From assembly GCA_051306415.1 (NCBI GenBank), contig JBPPNE010000334.1:1-12213 (forward strand): a stretch of DNA of 12,213 bases. Direction: 5' to 3'. Under the pieces are notes generated by a model, which saw only the letters and a list, made by a program, of their open reading frames with translations, made no database searches and was not told the origin of the DNA. The position numbers were made by a program, and so were the translations under genes. Of this stretch, positions 6,331 through 12,213 are shown piece after piece. The DNA is from CBDDRG01 sp051306415. GTDB lineage: Bacteria > Pseudomonadota > Gammaproteobacteria > Pseudomonadales > Porticoccaceae. Each line of letters starts with the position of its first letter. Within the stretch, counting starts at the first letter, position 1.

Positions 6331-7605
6331 GGCACCGCTGACCGCACCGATCAGGCCGCTGGCCCCGCCGCTATCGGTATACAGCACTACGCGGTTGCGG
6401 CCTTCACGCTTGACCTGGTAGAGCGCCTCGTCAGCGGCCTTCAGCAGCGCAAAGATGGTGTCGTAACCTTCACAGGACGCGCAAATCACACCAAGACTTC
6501 CGGTTACCTGCACCCGCTGACCCGCCGTTTCGATAACCGCGCTTTCAATACTGGTGCGTATTCGCTCAGCCACGCTCATCGCCGCCTGGGTATCGGTGCG
6601 GGGTAACAGAATGGCGAACTCCTCACCACCGTAGCGCCCGACAATGTCGTACGCCCGCGCCTCTCTTGTGAGGATAGCGGCGATGGCAACGAGGACCTGG
6701 TCGCCAACCAAATGGCCAAAGCGGTCATTCACCGCTTTGAAATGATCGATATCGAGCATGATACAAGCGGTCGGCGATTGGGTGCGCTGACACAGATCCA
6801 GCTCTTTTCTGGCCTGCTCGATAAAACTCCGCCGATTGGTCAGCCCGGTAAGGTCGTCGATATCGGAGCGCTCGCGATAGAACTCCTCGCGAACAGCCCA
6901 ACGCTGAACCACCTTCAAGTTGATAAACATCACCGCAACGGCAAGGGTCATCAGCACGATTTCGACCACCCGCCAGACCAACGCTGGCCTGCCATCGGCC
7001 TGCGGCGCGGGCATGTGGTCAAACAGCATCGCAAAGCGGGCAAAGTGCCCCACATCCAACACGATGACCACCACAATAAATAGCACCACGAGCCAATAGG
7101 CCCGGCGTATTTTTTGAATATCCATCAAAATGACGGCAAGACCGGTGCCAATGAACAATATCATTGGCCCGAAGGTGAAATGCGTGCCGGTCAGAAAGGT
7201 GCCGATGAGAGCGGACAGGTGGTAGCAGTAGATGATGTAGGTTTCCATCGCGTCCCAACGCTGCTGGATTTTTCTGTGCGCTAACGCGACGACAATAAAA
7301 ACCGCGAGCGCCAACCACTCCATTGCGTACAGAGCGGCGAGGGACCAAGCGACCGGCGGGTTCAAGTAGGCCGATTCGCCACCGCCCACCTGATATTGCC
7401 AGTAGAGTCCGGCGAGCAAAGTGCCCAGGCCGAGCGTCAGCACCACTTGCGTCAGTCCGCCCAGCAGAATCATGCGGTCGATATGGGTCCAATCGAGAGG
7501 GTTGGACAGCCACGACTGCTCTATAGCCAGCGGCTCGGCGCCGGCGTCGTTGCCGCGGCCATTGGTGATGCTGCTTTTACCAACCACTGGTATCGATAGT
7601 TTCAT
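6328..7605 (-). CDS. membrane diguanylate cyclase (six TM segments + GGDEF)
   Basis: 425-residue inner-membrane enzyme predicted to make cyclic di-GMP from two GTP. The N-terminal half holds about six hydrophobic segments (residues about 45-69, 85-109, 122-140, 145-163, 168-187 and 210-230) with no recognised ligand-binding domain. The GGDEF domain follows: DLTGLTNRR (251-259), metal-binding DIDHFK (285-290), and the active-site signature GGEEF (326-330). An RxxD inhibitory site (RAYD, 317-320) lies exactly five residues before GGEEF, so both catalysis and product inhibition look intact. The C-terminal ADEALYQVKREGRNRV is standard. There is no EAL or HD-GYP partner nearby. The ATG at 7605 has a weak Shine-Dalgarno sequence but is the only good start before the first TM segment. 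It diverges from a crotonase gene; the signal sensed is unknown. Confidence 0.93.
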   Translation of the reverse strand: MKLSIPVVGKSSITNGRGNDAGAEPLAIEQSWLSNPLDWTHIDRMILLGGLTQVVLTLGLGTLLAGLYWQYQVGGGESAYLNPPVAWSLAALYAMEWLALAVFIVVALAHRKIQQRWDAMETYIIYCYHLSALIGTFLTGTHFTFGPMILFIGTGLAVILMDIQKIRRAYWLVVLFIVVVIVLDVGHFARFAMLFDHMPAPQADGRPALVWRVVEIVLMTLAVAVMFINLKVVQRWAVREEFYRERSDIDDLTGLTNRRSFIEQARKELDLCQRTQSPTACIMLDIDHFKAVNDRFGHLVGDQVLVAIAAILTREARAYDIVGRYGGEEFAILLPRTDTQAAMSVAERIRTSIESAVIETAGQRVQVTGSLGVICASCEGYDTIFALLKAADEALYQVKREGRNRVVLYTDSGGASGLIGAVSGA

Positions 7606-7665
7606 CGCTGTTCGTCACTTACAGTTGGCACCAGACTAACGCTGTCCTCGCCACGCCAGCTATCC

Positions 7666-7696
7666 GCAGTGTAATCAGATATCTCGGTTACACTGC
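7666..7696. promoter_or_regulatory. 9-bp dyad, candidate operator upstream of the cyclase
   Basis: GCAGTGTAA (7666-7674) and TTACACTGC (7688-7696) are perfect inverted repeats separated by 13 nt, and an AGATATCT palindrome (7677-7684) sits in the middle. It lies 60-90 nt upstream of the GGDEF start in the gap between divergent genes. A smaller dyad (CAGCGC, GA, GCGCTG; 7697-7710) abuts it. AT-rich loop and long arms fit a protein-binding site better than a terminator. I do not recognise the regulator. Confidence 0.5.
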
Positions 7697-7785
7697 CAGC
7701 GCGAGCGCTGCGGCCAGCAGACAAAGCCTGTGTAAAGAAGGCTTCCTGGAGTATACCCCACCCATTCAGCCAGACAACTCCGACT

Positions 7786-7815
7786 GCGTCGCAATAACCG
7801 ACGCGGCGTTATACT
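7786..7815 (+). promoter_or_regulatory. candidate crotonase promoter with embedded dyad
   Basis: TATACT (7810-7815) matches the -10 consensus at five of six bases and lies 51 nt before the crotonase ATG. The -35 is poor: GTCGCA (7787-7792), 17-nt spacer, 3 of 6 matches. A perfect dyad GCGTCG-CAATAAC-CGACGC (7786-7804) covers the -35 and spacer, where a repressor would block polymerase. The promoter assignment is tentative. Confidence 0.4.
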
Positions 7816-7866
7816 TCAACTAACAAGCTGACGAGCAACGCCCACCATTACGGACAGGATTCAGCC

Positions 7867-8673
7867 ATGACCGCACAGCCAAAAGAACGCCATCCCGATG
7901 GCCAGATTACCAGCGAAAAACGTGGACACATCCTGCTGATCGGCATCGATCGGCCCGAAAAATTCAATGGCTTCACACCAAAAATGTTTACTGAATTGGC
8001 GGACGCTTACGCTCGCCTCGAAGCCGACCGCGATAGCCGGGTCGGCATTCTGTTCGCACACGGTGAGCACTTCACAGCAGGTCTCGACCTGCCCAAATTT
8101 GCCAACGCCATGCGCGAGGGCAAAGCCATCCTGCCGACCAACGGGATCGATCCTTTTGCACTCCGGGAACCATTCCGCGCCAAGCCGGTCATCAGTGCCG
8201 TCAAAGGTATCTGCTTCACTGCGGGCATCGAACTGATGCTCGCCACCGAAATCGTGGTCGCGGCCGAAGGCACGCGCTTTTCCCAGCTGGAAGTGGGCCG
8301 CGGCGTCATGGCAGCGGCCGGTGCAACCGTGCGTATGGTGGAGCGCGCCGGCTGGGGCAATGCAATGAAAGTACTGTTGACCGGCGGCGAGTTCACCGCC
8401 GCAGAGGCGCTACAATACAACTTCATTCAAGAAATCACCCCCCGCGGCGAGGAGTTGAACCGGGCCATCGAGCTGGCGGAAGAAATTGCCCGCCAAGCGC
8501 CGCTGGCGGTACAGGCCACGCTCAACAACTGCCGCAAGTCGTTACTGGAGGGACCGCAAGCAGCGATTGCCGATTACATCGCGGTGATGCAGTCTCTCGC
8601 CAATACCACAGATGCGAAAGAGGGCGTACAGTCGTTCATCGAAAAGCGTCCGCCCCACTATCACGGACGTTAA
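7867..8673 (+). CDS. crotonase-family enoyl-CoA hydratase
   Basis: 268-residue crotonase-fold protein. Both acyl-CoA oxyanion-hole segments are visible: HFTAGLDL (68-75) and VKGICFTAGIELML (112-125). The two glutamates used by enoyl-CoA hydratase are retained: Glu122 (AGIEL) and Glu142 (FSQLE), 20 residues apart exactly as Glu144 and Glu164 are in the rat enzyme. Hydration of a 2-enoyl-CoA is therefore the likely reaction, though chain length and pathway are unknown; the usual Asp after the first glutamate motif is a Glu here (ATEIV). An AGGA sits about 9 nt before the ATG. It stands alone, diverging from the GGDEF gene and converging on nfuA, so it is not part of a visible beta-oxidation operon. 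Confidence 0.9.
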   Translation: MTAQPKERHPDGQITSEKRGHILLIGIDRPEKFNGFTPKMFTELADAYARLEADRDSRVGILFAHGEHFTAGLDLPKFANAMREGKAILPTNGIDPFALREPFRAKPVISAVKGICFTAGIELMLATEIVVAAEGTRFSQLEVGRGVMAAAGATVRMVERAGWGNAMKVLLTGGEFTAAEALQYNFIQEITPRGEELNRAIELAEEIARQAPLAVQATLNNCRKSLLEGPQAAIADYIAVMQSLANTTDAKEGVQSFIEKRPPHYHGR

Positions 8674-8689
8674 AGTGGGGGCAGGTCTT

Positions 8690-8727
8690 GGCCGCCGCGG
8701 TTCGTCCGCAGGACAACCGCGCCGGCC
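8690..8727. terminator. long GC-rich hairpin between convergent crotonase and nfuA
   Basis: A 13-bp stem (8690-8702 against 8715-8727, one mismatch) encloses a second small stem GTCC-GCA-GGAC (8704-8714). The 78-nt convergent gap has room for little else, so a bidirectional transcription barrier is the natural reading. Neither side has a proper U-run, so a REP-like palindrome or an mRNA 3'-end stabiliser are alternatives. A smaller stem CAGCA-AGCC-TGCTG lies at 8733-8746. Confidence 0.6.
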
Positions 8728-8751
8728 CTGCTCAGCAAGCCTGCTGCAAAT

Positions 8752-9336
8752 CTACTTGTAGTAGGCACCGGCGCGATCAGTGTGATCGGTAATATCGCGA
8801 ACCCCCTTTAATTCGGGAATTCGCTCCAGCAGGGTTCGCTGAACACCCTCTTTGAGAGTCACGTCGACCATACCGCAACCTTGGCAACCACCCCCAAACT
8901 GCAACACCGCGACACCGTCGTCGATATCTTCCAGACTGACCTTGCCGCCGTGGGCAGCCAAACCCGGATTGACTTCATTGTGGAGAACATAATTGATCCG
9001 GTCCTCGATGAGGCTGTCGGGACCAATCTGCGGCAGCCGTGAATTGGGCGCACGGATGCTGAGCTGGCCACCCAGACGATCCGCGGCGTAATCCACCTTG
9101 GCGTCCTCGAGAAAGGGCAGGCTGCGCTTTTCGACAAAAGCATAAAAACCTTTCAACTGGATCACAAGATCATCATCCTGCTCTTCCCCGGGACGACTGT
9201 ACGCAATACAGGTCTCCGCCTTGGAGGTGCCGGGATCGGTGATGAACAGGCGTACGCCGATGCCCTCGCACTCCTGTTTTACCAGCAGGCCGAGTAGATA
9301 CTCCTGGGCAGAATCCGTGATTTCGATATTGACCAT
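8752..9336 (-). CDS. nfuA: Fe-S biogenesis protein NfuA
   Basis: 194-residue carrier that delivers [4Fe-4S] clusters to apo-enzymes in the cytoplasm. The N-terminal A-type (HesB/IscA-like) domain (about 3-100) has lost the three cluster-binding cysteines, as in E. coli NfuA. The C-terminal Nfu domain (about 108-185) keeps GGGCQGCGMVDVTLKEG with Cys151 and Cys154, and INYVLHNEVNPGLAAHGG before it. Length and layout match E. coli NfuA. I chose the ATG at 9336 (MVNIEITDSAQ) because it matches the family N-terminus and lies just below a good promoter; an in-frame extension to 9405 would run through that promoter. It is divergent from metH with 135 nt between the start codons. Confidence 0.96.
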   Translation of the reverse strand: MVNIEITDSAQEYLLGLLVKQECEGIGVRLFITDPGTSKAETCIAYSRPGEEQDDDLVIQLKGFYAFVEKRSLPFLEDAKVDYAADRLGGQLSIRAPNSRLPQIGPDSLIEDRINYVLHNEVNPGLAAHGGKVSLEDIDDGVAVLQFGGGCQGCGMVDVTLKEGVQRTLLERIPELKGVRDITDHTDRAGAYYK

Positions 9337-9365
9337 GGCGATATACCCGAGCGAATTGGTCTTGT

Positions 9366-9394
9366 ATTTTAACAGGGGGTGCTCTCGCCGACAA
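9366..9394 (-). promoter_or_regulatory. sigma-70 promoter of nfuA
   Basis: On the minus strand TTGTCG (9394-9389), a 17-nt spacer and TAAAAT (9371-9366) match the consensus at 4 of 6 and 5 of 6 bases. The predicted start near 9359 gives a leader of about 23 nt. I see no clear IscR site. Confidence 0.6.
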
Positions 9395-9424
9395 CGATTC
9401 TCCACCGGTTATCCGCGTCGATGC

Positions 9425-9453
9425 TTGGGCCGTCTCGCGTTGCCGGGTAGAAT
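9425..9453 (+). promoter_or_regulatory. putative sigma-70 promoter of metH
   Basis: TTGGGC (9425-9430), a 17-nt spacer and TAGAAT (9448-9453) match the consensus at 3 of 6 and 5 of 6 bases. Transcription would begin near 9460, only about 12 nt before the ATG. That is too short for a normal Shine-Dalgarno sequence and leaves no room for a cobalamin or SAM riboswitch. Confidence 0.5.
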
Positions 9454-9456
9454 GAG

Positions 9457-9478
9457 TGTCCATTTCGCTGTATGGACA
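9457..9478. repeat. 7-bp dyad enclosing the metH start codon
   Basis: TGTCCAT (9457-9463) and ATGGACA (9472-9478) are perfect inverted repeats separated by 8 nt. The metH ATG is the first three bases of the right arm. As DNA it would be an operator over the transcription start; as RNA it would pair the start codon into a stem, if transcription begins far enough upstream. It is not a MetJ box (AGACGTCT) or a TGAA-N5-TTCA MetR site. Confidence 0.5.
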
Positions 9479-12213
9479 ATGCCTTGGCTAATTTACCCAA
9501 CCATCGTGATCAGCGTATCGCCGCCTTGCATGATGCCGTCGGTCGACGCATCCTGATACTCGACGGTGCCATGGGCACCATGATTCAGCGCCACAAGCTA
9601 AAGGAAGCGGATTTTCGCGGCACTCGCTTCGCCGACTGGCCACAGGATCTCGGCGGCAATAACGACCTGCTGGTACTGACCCGGCCCGACATCATCGGTG
9701 CCGTTCACCGCGCCTATCTGGCGGCGGGTGCGGACATCATCGAGACCAATACCTTCAACTCCACCGTGCCCTCCCAGGCCGATTACGGGATGGAGGCCCT
9801 GGTGCCGGAACTCAATCTGGCGGCCGCCCGGCTGGCGCGGGAGTGTGCCGATGAGTTCACCGCGCTGAATCCAGCAAAGCCGCGCTGGGTCGCCGGCGTG
9901 CTCGGCCCGACTAGTCGCACCGCGTCCATATCACCGGATGTCAACGATCCGGGGGCGCGCAATACCACCTTCGATGAACTCGCGGCCGCCTATCGAGAGG
10001 CCACGCGAGCGCTGATCGAAGGCGGCGCCGATATCATCATGGTCGAGACCATCTTCGATACCCTCAACGCCAAGGCGGCGGTGTTTGCGGTACAGGATGT
10101 GTTCGACGAACTCGGCTTCAAGCTGCCGGTAATGATCTCGGGCACGATCACCGACGCCAGCGGCCGCACGCTATCCGGGCAGACCACGGAGGCATTCTGG
10201 AACAGCCTCGCCCACGCCGAGCCCCTGTCCATCGGCCTGAACTGCGCCCTCGGCGCCGAGCAACTGCGCCCCTACGTCGAGTCACTGTCCAAAGTGAGCG
10301 GCACCCTGGTCAGCGCCCACCCCAACGCCGGCCTGCCCAATGCCTTCGGCGAGTACGACGAACGCGCCGAGGAGACCGCCGCCATCATCGGCGAATTCGC
10401 CAGCAGCGGGCTGCTGAACATCGTCGGCGGCTGCTGCGGCACCACGCCCGAACACATCGCCGCCATCGCGGCAGCGGTCGCGCTCCATCCGCCGCGCCCA
10501 CTGCCAGCAATTCCGCCCGCCTGTCATCTATCCGGACTTGAACCCTTTGCCATCACCGCAGACTCGTTGTTCGTCAACGTCGGCGAGCGCTGCAATGTCA
10601 CCGGCTCCGCCCGCTTCAAGCGCCTGGTGCTGCAGGGCGACTACACGGCGGCGCTCGATGTCGCGCTGCAACAGGTGCAGGACGGCGCCCAGATCATCGA
10701 TATCAACATGGACGAGGGCATGCTCGACGCCGTTGTCGCGATGACCACCTTCCTCAAGCTGATCGCCTCCGAGCCGGATATCTCCCGCGTGCCAATCATG
10801 GTGGATTCCTCCAAATGGCACGTCATCGAAGCCGGTTTGAAGTGCATTCAGGGCAAACCGGTAGTCAATTCCATCAGCATGAAAGAGGGCGAAGAGCTAT
10901 TCATTCAGCAAGCGCGACTGTGCAAACGCTACGGCGCCGCCGTTGTCGTCATGGCCTTCGACACCCAGGGGCAGGCGGATAACCTGCAACGGCGCATAGA
11001 CATCTGCCAACGCAGCTACGACATTCTGGTTAATCAGGTCGGCTTCAACCCCAACGACATCATCTTCGACCCCAATATCTTTGCGGTCGCCACCGGCATC
11101 GCCGAGCACAACAATTACGCCGTCGATTTCATCGAAGGCACGCGCTGGATTCGCCAGCATCTGCCCGGCGCCAAAATCTCCGGCGGCGTCAGCAATGTGT
11201 CGTTCTCGTTTCGCGGCAACGACGCCATGCGGGAAGCCATCCACTCGGTGTTCCTCTACCACGCCATCCAGGCCGGCATGACCATGGGCATCGTCAACGC
11301 GGGTCAACTCGCGGTCTACGATCAATTGCCGGCCGAGCTGCGCGACGCAGTCGAGGATGTGATTCTGAACCGCACGCCGGAGGCCACCGAAAATCTGCTC
11401 GCACTGGCCACCAAGTACAAGGGCGATGGCAGCACCACCGAGCGCACGGAAGACCTCGCCTGGCGCGAGTGGCCGGTGCACAAGCGCCTCGAACACGCGC
11501 TGGTCAAGGGCATCACGGTCTACATCGAGGCGGATACCGAGGAGGCCCGCCAGCAATCCACGCGCCCCCTCGATGTTATCGAAGGCCCGCTGATGGATGG
11601 GATGAACGTAGTCGGCGATCTCTTCGGCGCCGGCAAGATGTTTCTGCCCCAGGTGGTGAAATCGGCGCGGGTGATGAAGCAATCGGTCGCCTATTTACAA
11701 CCCTATATCGAGGCCGAGAAGGCCGGTGTCGCCCAGAGCAACGGCAAGATTCTGATGGCAACAGTCAAGGGCGATGTCCACGACATCGGCAAGAACATCG
11801 TCGGTGTAGTGTTGCAGTGCAACAATTTCGAAGTCATCGATCTCGGCGTCATGGTGCCCTGCGAGAAAATCCTCGACACCGCGCGGCGGGAAAACGTCGA
11901 CGTCATCGGCCTGTCCGGCCTCATCACGCCATCCCTCGATGAAATGGTCTATGTCGCGAGCGAGATGGAACGCCTGGGCATTGATCTGCCGCTGATGATC
12001 GGTGGCGCGACGACGTCGAAAGCCCACACCGCGGTCAAGATCGATCCGCGTTTTCATCTCAATCAGGCTGTGTATGTGCCCGACGCCTCGCGCGCGGTCG
12101 GTGTCGCCAGCAAGCTGATCAGCCGGGAGCTGCGTCCCGCCTTCGTCGCCGACATCAAAACCGAGTACGAGAACGTCCGCGAGCGCATGGCCAACCGCAA
12201 GCCCACCGGCGAG
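9472..12213 (+). CDS. metH: cobalamin-dependent methionine synthase MetH (partial, C-terminus beyond window)
   Basis: 914 codons are open to the window edge. MetH transfers the methyl of 5-methyltetrahydrofolate through cobalamin to homocysteine. The homocysteine domain (about 1-340) begins with LDGAMGTMIQ and has the zinc ligands Cys258 (GLNCALG), Cys321 and Cys322 (GGCCGTT). The pterin domain (about 355-640) opens with VNVGERCNVTGSARF. The cobalamin module (about 660-905) has the helical cap (PLMDGMNVVGDLFGAGKMFLPQ) and KGDVHDIG with the cobalt ligand His770. All these are offset by 11 from E. coli (Cys247, 310, 311 and His759), so the gene is collinear and intact; the SAM-dependent reactivation domain lies past the edge. 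The only start after the in-frame TAG at 9448 is the ATG at 9472; no Shine-Dalgarno sequence is seen. It is divergent from nfuA. Confidence 0.98.
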   Translation, partial: MDNALANLPNHRDQRIAALHDAVGRRILILDGAMGTMIQRHKLKEADFRGTRFADWPQDLGGNNDLLVLTRPDIIGAVHRAYLAAGADIIETNTFNSTVPSQADYGMEALVPELNLAAARLARECADEFTALNPAKPRWVAGVLGPTSRTASISPDVNDPGARNTTFDELAAAYREATRALIEGGADIIMVETIFDTLNAKAAVFAVQDVFDELGFKLPVMISGTITDASGRTLSGQTTEAFWNSLAHAEPLSIGLNCALGAEQLRPYVESLSKVSGTLVSAHPNAGLPNAFGEYDERAEETAAIIGEFASSGLLNIVGGCCGTTPEHIAAIAAAVALHPPRPLPAIPPACHLSGLEPFAITADSLFVNVGERCNVTGSARFKRLVLQGDYTAALDVALQQVQDGAQIIDINMDEGMLDAVVAMTTFLKLIASEPDISRVPIMVDSSKWHVIEAGLKCIQGKPVVNSISMKEGEELFIQQARLCKRYGAAVVVMAFDTQGQADNLQRRIDICQRSYDILVNQVGFNPNDIIFDPNIFAVATGIAEHNNYAVDFIEGTRWIRQHLPGAKISGGVSNVSFSFRGNDAMREAIHSVFLYHAIQAGMTMGIVNAGQLAVYDQLPAELRDAVEDVILNRTPEATENLLALATKYKGDGSTTERTEDLAWREWPVHKRLEHALVKGITVYIEADTEEARQQSTRPLDVIEGPLMDGMNVVGDLFGAGKMFLPQVVKSARVMKQSVAYLQPYIEAEKAGVAQSNGKILMATVKGDVHDIGKNIVGVVLQCNNFEVIDLGVMVPCEKILDTARRENVDVIGLSGLITPSLDEMVYVASEMERLGIDLPLMIGGATTSKAHTAVKIDPRFHLNQAVYVPDASRAVGVASKLISRELRPAFVADIKTEYENVRERMANRKPTGE

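Noticed and set aside
9337..9405. 23-residue N-terminal extension of NfuA
   Set aside because: It includes the predicted -10 and -35 elements of nfuA and has no match to family N-termini.
10897..11682. 261-codon minus-strand frame inside metH
   Set aside because: It is a shadow of the MetH pterin and cap domains, with no start signal or family motif.

Overview
The window reads as ordinary chromosomal DNA of a GC-rich gammaproteobacterium. The evidence is the type of each housekeeping protein: GpsA, a SixA-type phosphatase, HtpG, an E. coli-like fused NfuA and a cobalamin-dependent MetH collinear with E. coli MetH. The gene mix would suit a Pseudomonas-like or marine gammaproteobacterium, but that is inference; I cannot place the genus. 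There is one intact insertion sequence. I see no CRISPR array, no tRNA or rRNA gene, no prophage and no clear defence or biosynthetic cluster.

Layout: positions 1-1856 hold a leftward cluster, gpsA > sixA > alpha/beta-hydrolase (cut by the window edge). The last two genes overlap by 4 nt, and gpsA has a TATAAT -10 element with a 10-bp-period direct repeat at its -35 region. Positions 1954-3194 are a complete IS3-family element with imperfect inverted ends, a frameshift-type orfA/orfB pair and an intact DD(35)E triad. It sits between the 3' end of htpG and the gpsA promoter. Positions 3279-5189 hold htpG (leftward), driven by a near-perfect sigma-32 heat-shock promoter. A rightward NUDT19-like Nudix hydrolase (5443-6261) converges on a leftward six-TM GGDEF diguanylate cyclase (6328-7605). 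A rightward crotonase (7867-8673) diverges from the cyclase across a 261-nt gap holding two dyads. The crotonase converges on nfuA (8752-9336, leftward) across a strong GC-rich hairpin. nfuA and metH diverge from a compact 135-nt promoter region. metH runs off the right edge with 914 codons visible, ending where the reactivation domain should begin.

The genes are mostly independent units: phospholipid precursor synthesis (gpsA), protein folding under heat stress (htpG), acyl-CoA or CoA-derivative metabolism (Nudix, crotonase), c-di-GMP signalling, Fe-S cluster delivery (nfuA) and methionine synthesis (metH). The most interesting signals are regulatory: a dyad enclosing the metH start codon, two dyads between the cyclase and the crotonase, a dyad nested in the htpG heat-shock promoter, and the direct repeat before gpsA. 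I found no evidence of a previously undescribed multi-gene system.
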